Source of the DNA: Rhodococcus sp. B7740
GTDB lineage: Bacteria; Actinomycetota; Actinomycetes; Mycobacteriales; Mycobacteriaceae
Length of the DNA stretch: 64,000 nucleotides
Reading direction: 5' to 3'
Assembly (NCBI RefSeq): GCF_000954115.1
Contig: NZ_CP010797.1
Location: 2,666,001 to 2,730,000 of the forward strand
Position 1 is the stretch's first letter. Every line of letters begins with the position of its first letter. The translations under genes and the position numbers were made by a program. Below are positions 26,977 to 35,819 of this stretch, in pieces. The notes beneath the pieces are model-generated. The model saw only the letters and a list, made by a program, of their open reading frames with translations, did not search any database and had not been told where the DNA came from.

Positions 26977-28077
26977 TCAGGCGATTGCTTCGATAGCGGT
27001 GGTCAGACGCTCCTTGAAGGACTCGGGGAGCGGCACGTAGCCGGCTTCCTCGAGGCCCTGCTGACCCTCGTTGGCTGCGCTGAGCAGGAACGACTTGACT
27101 GCTGCCGAGGTCTCGGGGTCGTAGCCCGCCGAGCAGACGATCTCGTAGGTTGCGAGAACCAGCGGGTAGGTCTCGGCCTCGTTGCTGGCGTACAGCGCGT
27201 CGATGTCGATGACGAGGTCGTTGCCCTCGCCGGAGAACGTTGCCGCGTCGATGGCTGCGGCAGCCGACTCGGTGGTGAGCTCGACCGGTCCGTTGCCGAA
27301 GTCGACGGCAGCCGTGCCGAGGCTCTCCTGGTCGGCGAAGCCCTTCTCGACGTAGGTGACCGAGCCGGGGGTGGCTGCGACTGCCTGGGCCACGCCCGAG
27401 GATCCGTTGGCACCTTCGCCGACGCCGCCGGCCCAGTCGGAGCTGTGGTTCAGGGTCCACGCCTCGGGAGCCGAAGCGGCGAGGAAGCGCTGGAAGTTGT
27501 CGCTGGTGCCCGAGGAATCGGAGCGGTAGACGGGGGTGACCGCGGTGGCCGGCAGGTCGACGCCCTCGTTGAGTGCGGCGATGGCGGGATCGTTCCAGGT
27601 GGTGATCTGGCCGGTGAACATGCGCGCGATGACGTCCGGGTTCAGCGCGATGTTGTCGACGCCGTCGAGGTTGTAGGCCACTGCGACCGGCCCGAATACG
27701 AGCGGCAGGTTCCACGCCGGGTTGCTGTCGCAGCGGGTGGCCGCCTCGACTGCCTGCTCGTCCTTGATCGCGGAGTCGGAGCCGGCGAAGTCGACCAGTC
27801 CGGCGACGAACTGCGTGCGGCCGTTACCCGAGCCGCTGGTGGTGTACTCGACTGCCTTGCCGGCACACACGCCGGAGTAGATCGAGGTGAAGTTGGACAT
27901 TGCGTTCTGCTGCGCGGACGAGCCTTCGCCGGTCAGCGGGGATTTGCCCTCGCAGGTAGCCGAGGAGTCGGATGCGCCGTCCGTGGTGGCGACGTTGGCG
28001 TCGCTACCGCATGCGGTCAGCAACATGGCACTGATGGCCACTGCACTCATGAGAGCACCGTTGCGCTTGAGGTTCAC
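26977..28077 (-). CDS. pstS: Phosphate-binding lipoprotein PstS
   Basis: A 366-residue phosphate-binding protein. The start is GTG 28077 with a strong GGAGGAAA ribosome site; longer readings lack homology. The signal sequence (NLKRNGALMSAVAISAMLL) ends in the lipobox LLTAC. Phosphate-contacting motifs are visible: GEGSSAQQNAM, TSGSGNGRTQFVAGLVDFAGSDSAI (Thr-Ser-Gly-Ser-Gly and the Asp) and RSDSSGTSDNFQRFL. First gene of the pst operon, behind a PHO-box-like direct repeat. Confidence 0.96.
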   Translation of the reverse strand: MNLKRNGALMSAVAISAMLLTACGSDANVATTDGASDSSATCEGKSPLTGEGSSAQQNAMSNFTSIYSGVCAGKAVEYTTSGSGNGRTQFVAGLVDFAGSDSAIKDEQAVEAATRCDSNPAWNLPLVFGPVAVAYNLDGVDNIALNPDVIARMFTGQITTWNDPAIAALNEGVDLPATAVTPVYRSDSSGTSDNFQRFLAASAPEAWTLNHSSDWAGGVGEGANGSSGVAQAVAATPGSVTYVEKGFADQESLGTAAVDFGNGPVELTTESAAAAIDAATFSGEGNDLVIDIDALYASNEAETYPLVLATYEIVCSAGYDPETSAAVKSFLLSAANEGQQGLEEAGYVPLPESFKERLTTAIEAIA

Positions 28078-28237
28078 CTGTTTCCTCCGGGGAATCTGTA
28101 GGCCGTGTCCACGGCTCGGACCTGAGCGGCCGCGCTGTGACTGTGTGGGTGCCGGCTCCGAAAGAAACCTCGCACCAGGCGACGTAGGTTGTCGCCCATC
28201 GAGAAAGGTAAGGGCAGGTGGTAGACGTTTACCCCCG

Positions 28238-28259
28238 CATAGGTGAACGGGAGATGAAC
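28238..28259 (-). promoter_or_regulatory. PHO-box-like direct repeat upstream of pstS
   Basis: On the minus strand GTTCATCTCCC is followed directly by GTTCACCTATG: two 11-bp units with the GTTCAyC core known from actinobacterial PhoP/RegX3 sites. It lies about 160 bp before the pstS start, consistent with activation under phosphate limitation. Confidence 0.6.
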
Positions 28260-28279
28260 ACCGCAGTCGGTGTGTCCGT

Positions 28280-29185
28280 TCACGCACTGCGCGCGTATGC
28301 GGCATCCACGTGGTAGTTCTCGAAGCCCAGCTTGGTGTACGTGTGCACGGCAGCGGTGTTGTCGGCCTCGACGTAGAGCATGATCTGGCCCAGTTCTCTG
28401 CTGCGTAGATAGTGCAGGCCGGCCAGCGTCAGCACCCGTCCCAGACCACGACCCTGCGACTGCGGGTCGATTCCGACCACGTACACCTCGCCGATGGCCG
28501 GTTCCGCACCCTCGGCCCGGTGGACCTTCGTCCAGTGGAAACCGAGGAGGCGGTCACTGCCTTCCTCGAACGCCAGGAACAGGCCCGCCGGATCGAACCA
28601 CGATTCTTCTCGCCGTGCGTCGATGTCGCGATCGGTCCAGCCACCCTGTTCGGGATGCCACGAGAAGGCCGCATTGTTCACGCGCAGCAGCTCGGCGTCG
28701 TCCTGATGCCCCCGGTAGGTTCGGAGCGAAATACCTTCCGGCACAACAACATCCGGAAGATCGGGATGCCCGGACGAGCGACGCATCTGGAGCAACTCGC
28801 GAACCACCTGCAGCCCGAGCGCCGCAGCGACGGACCGTGCGGCGGGCAGATTGCCGTGCGCCCAGATGCGGGTATCGGAGCCGACATCGAGTGCGCGAGA
28901 AACCAATTCGCGCCCGACACCGTGACCGCGGAAGGAAGGGTCGACAACGGCCTCGGCCATCCCGTCGGCGATTCCGACGTAGCCCACCACACGATCGCCC
29001 TCGGTCGCGACGAACCGAACGACCTCGTCGCCGTCGTCGACGGTCTTCACGGCCTGCTCCGACAAGGGCGCAGTGCCGTCGGCTTCCGTTGCGCGCGAAA
29101 GGATTCGATGAATCTCGTAGGAAACTCGGGAAGACGGTGCTCCGCCGTCGATCGAATGGACGTCGAAGGCAGGATCCGAACTCAT
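28280..29185 (-). CDS. mshD: Mycothiol synthase
   Basis: A 301-residue protein with two tandem GNAT domains. The acetyl-CoA-binding loops are visible as DPSFRGHGVGRELVSRAL (first domain) and DPQSQGRGLGRVLTLAGLHYL (second). MshD acetylates Cys-GlcN-Ins to finish mycothiol, the main thiol of mycolic-acid actinobacteria. The C-terminus (LYVEADNTAAVHTYTKLGFENYHVD) is typical. It follows glnR with no gap, as in the Rv0818-Rv0819 order. Confidence 0.95.
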   Translation of the reverse strand: MSSDPAFDVHSIDGGAPSSRVSYEIHRILSRATEADGTAPLSEQAVKTVDDGDEVVRFVATEGDRVVGYVGIADGMAEAVVDPSFRGHGVGRELVSRALDVGSDTRIWAHGNLPAARSVAAALGLQVVRELLQMRRSSGHPDLPDVVVPEGISLRTYRGHQDDAELLRVNNAAFSWHPEQGGWTDRDIDARREESWFDPAGLFLAFEEGSDRLLGFHWTKVHRAEGAEPAIGEVYVVGIDPQSQGRGLGRVLTLAGLHYLRSRELGQIMLYVEADNTAAVHTYTKLGFENYHVDAAYARSA

Positions 29186-29947
29186 CTACGAGAGCGTACT
29201 CTCTTGCTCGAACTCGAAATCCGCATCGTCGGAATCCCCGCCGGCAGCGTCCGATGCCACCGGTCCACCCTTGGCATTGCGCGCCGGACGAACAGCCTTG
29301 TATCCCACGTTTCGTACGGTTCCGATGAGCGACTCGTACTCGGTACCGAGCTTTGCGCGGAGGCGTCGAACATGGACGTCGACGGTGCGCGTACCACCGA
29401 AGAAGTCGTAGCCCCACACTTCCTGCAGGAGCTGGGCGCGAGTGAAGACCCGGCCCGCATGCTGCGCCAGATACTTCAGCAGCTCGAATTCCTTGTAGGT
29501 CAGATCGAGCGGACGGCCTCGTAGACGCGCGGTGTACGTGCCTTCGTCGATGACCAGTTCGCCGAGCGTGATCTTGCCCGAGGTCTCCGGGCTGGCAACT
29601 CCCCCGCTACGGCCGACCAGCAACCGCAGTCGAGCGTCGAGCTCCGCGGGGCCGGTGCCGGGGAGCAGGATGTCGTCGAGGCCCCAATCGGAGTTCACCG
29701 CGACGAGTCCGCCCTCGGTGAGAACTGCCACGACGGGGATGGCCGATCCGGTACTCCCCAGCAGGCGACACAGACCACGAGCAGCAGCGAGATCGGTGCG
29801 CGCGTCGACCAGTGCGATGTCTGCCGAACCGGCTTCGAGAAGCGAGGACACCTCGGTGGGCACCGGGCGTACGTGATGCGCCAGGAGAGCGAGGGACGGC
29901 AGAACGCCCTCCGGATGGGGATCGGAGGTCAGTAGTAGGAGCTCCAC
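29186..29947 (-). CDS. glnR: Orphan OmpR-type regulator GlnR
   Basis: A 253-residue winged-helix response regulator. The receiver-like half starts with [19 protein letters not shown] and has [13 protein letters not shown]-like segment [13 protein letters not shown], and the DNA-binding half (about 125-220) contains [51 protein letters not shown] and [14 protein letters not shown]. This is near-identical to mycobacterial GlnR (Rv0818), the global activator of nitrogen assimilation that acts without a partner kinase. The start is GTG 29947. The acidic tail is longer than in some homologues. Confidence 0.95.
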   Translation of the reverse strand: MELLLLTSDPHPEGVLPSLALLAHHVRPVPTEVSSLLEAGSADIALVDARTDLAAARGLCRLLGSTGSAIPVVAVLTEGGLVAVNSDWGLDDILLPGTGPAELDARLRLLVGRSGGVASPETSGKITLGELVIDEGTYTARLRGRPLDLTYKEFELLKYLAQHAGRVFTRAQLLQEVWGYDFFGGTRTVDVHVRRLRAKLGTEYESLIGTVRNVGYKAVRPARNAKGGPVASDAAGGDSDDADFEFEQESTLS

Positions 29948-30077
29948 TGCGTCTCCATTCTTACTGCTGGCCGGTCCAGCCCAGGCTGGATTGGAGTGAT
30001 CGTCAAGGACACAGACTAGCTTGTCCGTACAACCGGCCGAAGAGGGCAGTACGCGATCCGTCGGTCACAATGGACCC

Positions 30078-30857
30078 GTGCGCACACTTCTCATCGGACT
30101 CGCCAGCCTGCTGGCCCTCGCGCTCGTGGTCGATTTCGGCGCAGCGGCCTACTCGGAGTACCGGGTCTCCCGCGCGATCCGAGCGGGCGGTGAACTCACC
30201 TCGGATCCTCAGGTGATCGTGCACGGCTTCCCGTTCCTCACCCAGGCGGCGGACGGCCGCTACCAGAACATCGAGATCCGAGCGCAGGACGTGCCGACCG
30301 ACTACGTCGGCTCGACGACGATCGAGGCCAATCTCCGCGGCGTGCACATCGCGCTGTCCGACCTGATCGACAACAACGTTCGAGCGATCCCGGTGGACGA
30401 GCTCGACGGCCGCGTCCGTATCGAGGCGACGGACCTCGGCCGGTTCCTCGGCATCGTCGACCTGCAGGTTTCCGCCCCGCCGGCCGACAAGTCGGACGGT
30501 ACCGGCGGTTCCGGTGGGTCGGGCAAGACCACGACCGGTGGCGTCGTGCTGACCGGAACGGTTCCGGTCGGCCCCCTCGAGACGACGGTGAGCGTCAAGG
30601 CCGACCTGTTGCTCGAAGGTGACAGCGTCGCCATCGTGGCGTCGGACTTCTATTTCGGCCCGGAGGGTCAGGCAGATTTCTCGATCCCCGATTTCGCCGA
30701 GCCCACGGTGCTGGGACTGTTCACCAAGACCATCGAGCGTCAGAGCCTGCCATTCGGGCTCCTCCCGACCGACGTCTACGCGGAGGGCTCGCAGATCGTC
30801 ATCGAAGGGTCGGGCGAGAACGTGACCATCGACCTCAACGAGATCGAGAAGCCGTGA
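30078..30857 (+). CDS. lmeA: LmeA-like phospholipid-binding protein (DUF2993)
   Basis: A 259-residue envelope protein, start at GTG 30078 giving a signal anchor (VRTLLIGLASLLALALVVDFGAAAY). The rest is a beta-rich DUF2993 domain (QVIVHGFPFLTQAADGRYQNIEI; VYAEGSQIVIEGSGENVTI) with a Gly-rich insert near residue 145. In mycobacteria LmeA is a phosphatidylinositide-binding protein needed for lipomannan elongation. Position next to glnR is conserved. It overlaps the following thioredoxin-like gene by four bases (GTGA). Confidence 0.88.
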   Translation: MRTLLIGLASLLALALVVDFGAAAYSEYRVSRAIRAGGELTSDPQVIVHGFPFLTQAADGRYQNIEIRAQDVPTDYVGSTTIEANLRGVHIALSDLIDNNVRAIPVDELDGRVRIEATDLGRFLGIVDLQVSAPPADKSDGTGGSGGSGKTTTGGVVLTGTVPVGPLETTVSVKADLLLEGDSVAIVASDFYFGPEGQADFSIPDFAEPTVLGLFTKTIERQSLPFGLLPTDVYAEGSQIVIEGSGENVTIDLNEIEKP

Positions 30858-31273
30858 CAGGGATCACAGTTCTGGTCGTCGTGGCGATACTGGCCGTCGC
30901 TACCGGATTGTTCCTCCGCAGCCGATCGGGTGCAGTGCGGGCAGTGCGTACCACCGAATCCGAAAACGACGCTCTGTACCCACTTCTGCTCGACGCGGGT
31001 GCCGCGACCGACTCCGCGACGGTACTGCACTTCTCGGCAGATTGGTGCGGGCCGTGCGCAGCTGTGCGACGCGTCGTCGGGCAGGTGTTGGACGGGCGAA
31101 ACGACGCTCGGGAACTCGAACTCGACATCGACGCCCATCCGATCCTCGCCCGCGAGCTGGGCGTGCTGTCACTGCCCACGACTTTCGTCCTCGACAGCGC
31201 ATTGCAACGGCGCTCCAGAATCGCGGGGGTGCCGTCCGCGGCGGCGCTACGGTCCGCGCTCGACAACCTCTGA
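30854..31273 (+). CDS. thiX: Membrane-anchored thioredoxin-like protein ThiX
   Basis: A 139-residue protein: an N-terminal membrane anchor (ITVLVVVAILAVATGLFL) and a thioredoxin fold with the redox motif WCGPC and the cis-Pro segment LSLPTTFVLD. By name and place it equals M. tuberculosis thiX (Rv0816c). It sits directly before the cysteine/sulfurtransferase unit, suggesting a role in thiol or sulfane-sulfur chemistry; this is inference. Confidence 0.88.
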   Translation: MTGITVLVVVAILAVATGLFLRSRSGAVRAVRTTESENDALYPLLLDAGAATDSATVLHFSADWCGPCAAVRRVVGQVLDGRNDARELELDIDAHPILARELGVLSLPTTFVLDSALQRRSRIAGVPSAAALRSALDNL

Positions 31274-31318
31274 CCGGCCCTCCCGAGACCGACGGTAGGA
31301 CCCGACGCTGGTAGCGGG

Positions 31319-31324
31319 TAGGAT
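31319..31324 (+). promoter_or_regulatory. -10 box for a leaderless Cys-rich leader transcript
   Basis: TAGGAT ends 7 nt before the GTG of the leader peptide, the spacing expected if transcription starts on the initiation codon. No good -35 is visible. Confidence 0.5.
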
Positions 31325-31331
31325 GCTCTTC

Positions 31332-31418
31332 GTGTTCTCCCGCCGCGAGCTGATGCTCACCAGTCGACGCACAGTTGATCTGTGTCGACTGGGCGGTTGT
31401 TGCTGTCGCTGCTGCTGA
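31332..31418 (+). CDS. Cysteine-rich leader peptide of the DUF4395-cysA-sseC unit
   Basis: A 28-residue ORF starting at GTG 31332. Six of the last eleven residues are Cys (positions 18, 23, 24, 25, 27 and 28, in LGGCCCRCC-stop). It lies 109 bp before the DUF4395 gene. Leaderless poly-cysteine sORFs at this exact locus in mycobacteria act as cysteine-responsive attenuators: ribosomes stall on Cys codons when cysteine is scarce and the downstream genes are expressed. Gene order and the terminal Cys cluster match that system. Confidence 0.82.
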   Translation: MFSRRELMLTSRRTVDLCRLGGCCCRCC

Positions 31419-31527
31419 TTTCCTTCTGCCGCCACGCCCATGCGTGATGTCCGGCCCGATGATCGAAATCCACGTCCGAGCACTGCCCATGCTGGCGTGC
31501 CCCGGCCTCGCACAGGAGTACATCTCG

Positions 31528-32013
31528 ATGTCGACACCCGACACCAGAACCACCACCGACACCACCGTCGACCAGGTCGATGTTCGCGGACCGCGCTTCG
31601 CCGCGTGGATCACCACCGCCGTCCTGGTCCTCGTTCTCGTCCTCACCACGTTCTCGGTCCCCGCGGCGGCAATCCTGCTCGGGCTACAGGCGATCGTGTT
31701 CGGAATCGGAGCCGTCCGCGGACCCAAGCACAGTCCGTACGGCACGATCTACGCGACATTCGTCGCACCGAGGCTGTCCCCCACCAGCGAACGCGAGCCG
31801 GTGGCACCGTTGAAGTTCGCTCAACTGGTGGGCTTCGTGTTCGCCGCCGTCGGAGTTCTCGGCTTCGCGCTCGGCGCTCCCGTCGTCGGCACCGTGGCCA
31901 CGGGCTTCGCGTTGTTCGCGGCCTTCCTCAACGCCGCATTCGCGGTATGCCTCGGCTGCATGATCTACCCCCTCGCTGCGCGACTGCGCACCACCTCGCG
32001 CACCACTGCTTGA
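31528..32013 (+). CDS. DUF4395 membrane protein
   Basis: A 161-residue protein, ATG 31528 after AGGAG. It has about four membrane helices (WITTAVLVLVLVLTTFSVPAAAILLGLQAIVFG; FAQLVGFVFAAVGVLGFALG; VATGFALFAAFLNAAFAVCLGCMIYPL). The C-terminal CLGC pair is characteristic and could carry a persulfide or disulfide. It is the first structural gene of the cysteine-regulated unit and is followed 38 bp later by the sulfurtransferase. Confidence 0.87.
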   Translation: MSTPDTRTTTDTTVDQVDVRGPRFAAWITTAVLVLVLVLTTFSVPAAAILLGLQAIVFGIGAVRGPKHSPYGTIYATFVAPRLSPTSEREPVAPLKFAQLVGFVFAAVGVLGFALGAPVVGTVATGFALFAAFLNAAFAVCLGCMIYPLAARLRTTSRTTA

Positions 32014-32051
32014 CCTACACCGATCCATAGAGAAACACCGAAAGGAACACC

Positions 32052-32888
32052 ATGGCTCGCTCCGACGTCCTGGTCTCTGCCGACTGGGCCGAGCAGAACC
32101 TGAACGCACCGAAGACCGTCTTCGTCGAGGTCGACGAAGACGCAAGCGCCTACGACGGCGGACACATCGAAGGTGCGGTCAAGCTCGACTGGCGCAAGGA
32201 CCTGCAGGACCCGGTTCGCCGCGACTTCCTGAACCAGGAACAGTTCTCGGACCTGCTGTCGGCCAAGGGCATCAGCAACGACGACACCGTCGTCCTGTAC
32301 GGCGGAAACAACAACTGGTTCGCCGCCTACGCCTACTGGTACTTCAAGCTGTACGGCCACAAGGACGTCAAGCTCATCGACGGTGGCCGCAAGAAGTGGG
32401 AGCTCGACGGCCGCGCGCTGTCCAAGGACGTCGTCAGCCGTGAGACCACGCAGTACCGAGCCGAGGCACCCGACCTGTCGATCCGCGCGTTCCGCGACGA
32501 GGTCATCGACGCCATCGGCAACAAGAACCTGATCGACGTGCGTTCGCCCGACGAGTTCTCGGGCAAGATCCTCGCCCCGGCTCACCTTCCGCAGGAACAG
32601 GCGCAGCAGCGTGGCCATGTGCCGTCCGCGATCAACATCCCGTGGAGCACGACCGCCAACGAGGACGGCACGTTCAAGTCCGACGAAGCGCTCGAAGAGC
32701 TGTACAAGACCAAGGGCTACGACGACAGCAAGGCCACCATCGCCTACTGCCGCATCGGCGAGCGTTCGAGCCACACCTGGTTCGTCCTCAAGGAGCTTCT
32801 GGGCAAGGAAGACGTCAAGAACTACGACGGCAGCTGGGTCGAATACGGCTCTCTCGTCGGAGCACCCATCGAGCTGGAGGTTCGCTGA
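32052..32888 (+). CDS. cysA: Thiosulfate/3-mercaptopyruvate sulfurtransferase (CysA2-like)
   Basis: A 278-residue two-domain rhodanese. The N-terminal domain opens with VLVSADWAEQNL and has the WYFKLYGHKDVKLIDGG region; the C-terminal domain has LIDVRSPDEFSGK and the active-site loop YCRIGERSSHTW with the sulfur-carrying Cys. It transfers sulfane sulfur to cyanide or thiols. RBS AAAGGAAC before ATG 32052. Homologue of mycobacterial cysA2; followed after one base by sseC. Confidence 0.93.
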   Translation: MARSDVLVSADWAEQNLNAPKTVFVEVDEDASAYDGGHIEGAVKLDWRKDLQDPVRRDFLNQEQFSDLLSAKGISNDDTVVLYGGNNNWFAAYAYWYFKLYGHKDVKLIDGGRKKWELDGRALSKDVVSRETTQYRAEAPDLSIRAFRDEVIDAIGNKNLIDVRSPDEFSGKILAPAHLPQEQAQQRGHVPSAINIPWSTTANEDGTFKSDEALEELYKTKGYDDSKATIAYCRIGERSSHTWFVLKELLGKEDVKNYDGSWVEYGSLVGAPIELEVR

Positions 32889-32889
32889 T

Positions 32890-33195
32890 ATGTGTGGAGC
32901 ACCCGTGCAAGGCCAGACCATCCCCGCAGGCGTCGACGTCGAGAAGGAGACGGTCATCACCGGCCGCGTCCTCGCAGGCGACGGTGAGCCCGTAGCCGGC
33001 GCATTCGTGCGTCTGCTCGACGGCAGCGGCGAATTCACCGCAGAGGTCGTCGCGTCGGGCACCGGAGACTTCCGGTTCTTCGCCGCCCCCGGACAGTGGA
33101 CGCTGCGTGCACTGTCGGCATCGGGCAACGGCGACACCGTCATCGCTCCCGACGGCGCAGGCGTGCACTCGGCGAACGTCACCGTCGGAGTCTGA
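32890..33195 (+). CDS. sseC: SseC-like protein (DUF1416)
   Basis: A 101-residue single-domain protein (MCGAPVQGQTIPAGVDVEKE) with a carboxypeptidase-regulatory-like beta-sandwich (ITGRVLAGDGEPVAGAFVRLLDG; FRFFAAPGQWTLRALS). It corresponds to SseC of M. tuberculosis, always found next to cysA-type sulfurtransferases; the biochemical role is unproven. The ATG begins one base after the cysA stop, so translation is probably coupled. Confidence 0.9.
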   Translation: MCGAPVQGQTIPAGVDVEKETVITGRVLAGDGEPVAGAFVRLLDGSGEFTAEVVASGTGDFRFFAAPGQWTLRALSASGNGDTVIAPDGAGVHSANVTVGV

Positions 33196-33220
33196 TTCCG
33201 CCCGTTCGTATCTCACGAGA

Positions 33221-33256
33221 AAAACCCCCGCACCTGCTCGCAGGTGCGGGGGTTTT
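33221..33256. terminator. Bidirectional intrinsic terminator
   Basis: AAAACCCCCGCACCTG and its exact complement with a CTCG loop: T-tracts on both strands. It serves sseC (plus) and the convergent esterase gene (minus). Confidence 0.92.
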
Positions 33257-33274
33257 CGCTCTTCCGGAGGCCTC

Positions 33275-34765
33275 TTAGTTGGGAACGGGTGCCGGGGCCG
33301 CCGGATCGGGAACCGTCGAGTACTGCGGCGGGAACATCCCTTCCGGTACCGGGATTCCCTGGGACTCGAGGAACGCGCCGAGATCGCTGATCTGGGTGAC
33401 CGTCCCCGGCTCCGGCAGCAATCGAGGTTCGGCCGGGGCCTCGGCGGGCGGGTCCTGCGGTGCGGCGGTGTCGGGAGCAGGTGCTTGTTTCTTCTCGCGC
33501 TCGGTGCGGGCGAGGTCCGTCACCCACGCGACGATCTTCTCGCTCTCCCACTCGTAACCGTCGTTGGGGTCGTTATACCAGTACGACAGGTGCTGCAGGA
33601 ATCCGAGCAGCAGGTACGGCCCGAGTACGACGTCGGCGATGCCCTTGTTGTTCTCGACCATTCCTTCGCCCTCGGCGCGCAGCTTGGCCTCGACGGTGTC
33701 CGCACCCGGCCCGAGTGCCCAGTTGAGGTCGGCGAGCAGCTGGTCGGGGGACAGAGCCGCCACCGCCTTGGCGTCGTCGACCTGATACTGCTGGTCGGAC
33801 ACCTTCACCAGGACCTGTAGCAGCGTTTCGTCCGATTCGAGCCACGACTTGTTCGTCGCGATGTCGACGATCGCACGAGTGGCGATCGTGGACACCGTCC
33901 GGGCGAAATCGGCCACCGTCTGAACGGGGTTGAGCAGGGTGAAGCGCATCTGGCCCAGAACCCCCAAGGCCAGCTGCAGCAGTTCGATCTTGTCGGGTGC
34001 ATCGCACGAGAGATCCCAGGGTCGGCACGACCAGGTGACCTTGTCGGTCAACGTTCCGTAGTCCCGAGGCGACTGGTCCATGAATCCACCGAGCGACTCG
34101 CCGGGCTCGTCATCGAAATTCGGCACCCCGGCCGGCCGGTACGGCGATCCGACCATCATCACTCCGGCGATATCGTCGGCGGTGACCAGCGCGTCGGGAT
34201 CGCGGTGGCCGATCTCGACGGCCATCCGGTCGAGTATCTCGCCGCCGACGCTGTACCCGACCAGAACGAACTTCGTCCTGTCACCGCACTTGGTCTTGTA
34301 CTCGTCCATCAGACGATTCGTCGACGCGATGCCTTCGGCGATGGTGTTCTGATAGGTCGAAACGTCGTCGAGCACACCGACGCCGTACGTCGATGCGTAG
34401 GGAACGTACAGCCAGCCGACCGTGCCCGGGCTGCCTGCATTGACCTCACCGGTGGGAACCGTGACGTTGCCGACCCAGTTCGACGCCACGGTCGACGATT
34501 CCTCGTTCAGAGGATTGCGCCCCGAATCCGAGTCGGTGGCACCGGACACGGCGAGCATCAACACATCCGGGCAGTCCTGCGCGTAATTGTTGGGGTCGAT
34601 GTTCGGGCCCTGCGACGACCCGAAGTCGGACGAGCCGGAATCCGCCGATCCCGAATCCGGGGCGGCGAGCGCGGCTGCCGGTGCGGCGAGAGCCAACGCC
34701 AGTGCACACACCGCCGATTTGAACGACACGGATCCGAACGACGATGTCCGTTTACGACGCAGCAT
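33275..34765 (-). CDS. Secreted cutinase-like/PE-PPE-type alpha/beta-hydrolase
   Basis: A 496-residue exported protein. The signal peptide MLRRKRTSSFGSVSFKSAV... continues with ALALALAAPAAALAAP and cleavage near residue 35. The hydrolase part has CPDVLMLAVSGA (cutinase-like start), TVGWLYVPYAS and the nucleophile elbow GYSVGG in KFVLVGYSVGGEILDRMA; a Cys pair could form the usual disulfide. The C-terminus is a Pro-rich tail of about 80 residues. Substrate probably lipid or cell-wall ester. It is not part of the mycobacterial gene order and is likely a lineage-specific insertion. Confidence 0.82.
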   Translation of the reverse strand: MLRRKRTSSFGSVSFKSAVCALALALAAPAAALAAPDSGSADSGSSDFGSSQGPNIDPNNYAQDCPDVLMLAVSGATDSDSGRNPLNEESSTVASNWVGNVTVPTGEVNAGSPGTVGWLYVPYASTYGVGVLDDVSTYQNTIAEGIASTNRLMDEYKTKCGDRTKFVLVGYSVGGEILDRMAVEIGHRDPDALVTADDIAGVMMVGSPYRPAGVPNFDDEPGESLGGFMDQSPRDYGTLTDKVTWSCRPWDLSCDAPDKIELLQLALGVLGQMRFTLLNPVQTVADFARTVSTIATRAIVDIATNKSWLESDETLLQVLVKVSDQQYQVDDAKAVAALSPDQLLADLNWALGPGADTVEAKLRAEGEGMVENNKGIADVVLGPYLLLGFLQHLSYWYNDPNDGYEWESEKIVAWVTDLARTEREKKQAPAPDTAAPQDPPAEAPAEPRLLPEPGTVTQISDLGAFLESQGIPVPEGMFPPQYSTVPDPAAPAPVPN

Positions 34766-34997
34766 TGTTACGGAGACCTCCCCAGCCTTCGAGACAGAAC
34801 ACAGTGAAAAACGTCGAGCCCTCGCCCTCGAGCACCCGACGCCCCCCGAAGAAGGTACCTGCTCGCCGGACTTTCTCCATCAATACGAGTGATCCAGCGC
34901 ACTGACGACCCCGAAGTTGGGTAGATGTCACCAAGGACACAGCCCGGATTCGGGCCGCTGTTCTCGACGACGATCGCAGCGGGTTAAACTCGCTCTC

Positions 34998-35096
34998 GTG
35001 GTCATCTTCTTCGAGGTATTGCTGGCGCTTGCGGCAGTAGCCATCATCGCGTTCTCGCTGTATGTCGTCTACCGACTGGTCAACGACGAATCGTGA
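34998..35096 (+). CDS. 32-residue single-pass membrane microprotein
   Basis: A tiny ORF from GTG 34998 to TGA 35096. After VVIFFE comes one hydrophobic helix ([19 protein letters not shown]) and a short charged tail (RLVNDES). Its stop overlaps the GTG of the nitrobindin gene as GTGA, which strongly suggests real translation and coupling. TTAAACT 7-13 nt before the start looks like a -10 box, so the mRNA may be nearly leaderless. Function unknown. Confidence 0.65.
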   Translation: MVIFFEVLLALAAVAIIAFSLYVVYRLVNDES

Positions 35097-35791
35097 CAGA
35101 ACCGGTTGCGGGTCGACCCGGCAGTGCTGACGAGGGGCTCGATACCCCCATCACCAGTGGCGACGAAGCAATAGCGGCTGCCGAGCAGAAGTTCGCCGAC
35201 GCGTCGACGCGGAACGTCCCGGTCCTGCCGGACATCCCGCATCCCGACGACACGGCCAACCTCCGCCTCGGCCCCGATCTGCACCCGTCGATGCTCGCAC
35301 TGTTGCCGCTCGTCGGCGTGTGGCGCGGTGAAGGCGAAGGCCACGACCCCGAGTCCGGTACCGACTACCCCTTCGGTCAGCAGATCGTCGTCACCCACGA
35401 CGGCGGTAGCTACCTGAGCTGGGAATCACGTTCGTGGCGACTCGATTCCGACGGTAACTTCGCACACCCCGATCTCCGCGAAACCGGGTTCTGGCGCATG
35501 AGCGGTGGCAACGGGCTCAAGGGTTCCGAGGACGAAGAGGTCGTCGAGCTGTTGCTGACACACAGCACCGGCGTCGTCGAACTGTATTACGGCCATGCAC
35601 TCACCAAGTCGTCCTGGGAACTGGCCACCGATGTCGTCATCCGTAGCACATCGGGTGCGTTGGTCGGCGGGGCCAAGCGGCTCTACGGCATTGTCGAAGG
35701 CGGGGATCTCGCGTACGTCGAAGAACGAGTCGTCGCCGACGGCCCATTGGCACCGCGGTTGTCCGCGCGCCTGACTCGTTACATCGGCTGA
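35093..35791 (+). CDS. Nitrobindin-like heme-binding beta-barrel protein (peroxynitrite isomerase family)
   Basis: A 232-residue FABP-like/nitrobindin protein from GTG 35093. The barrel opens with [21 protein letters not shown] (the GxWxGxG motif), continues with [22 protein letters not shown] and contains GFWRMSGG; the C-terminal segment (VAYVEERV-like [24 protein letters not shown]) carries the part that usually supplies the heme-ligating His region. The first 55 residues are a variable extension. It is the Rv0813c counterpart; the family isomerises peroxynitrite to nitrate. Confidence 0.87.
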   Translation: MTEPVAGRPGSADEGLDTPITSGDEAIAAAEQKFADASTRNVPVLPDIPHPDDTANLRLGPDLHPSMLALLPLVGVWRGEGEGHDPESGTDYPFGQQIVVTHDGGSYLSWESRSWRLDSDGNFAHPDLRETGFWRMSGGNGLKGSEDEEVVELLLTHSTGVVELYYGHALTKSSWELATDVVIRSTSGALVGGAKRLYGIVEGGDLAYVEERVVADGPLAPRLSARLTRYIG

Positions 35792-35819
35792 CTCTCCAGC
35801 ACTACCCACTGCACGCGAA

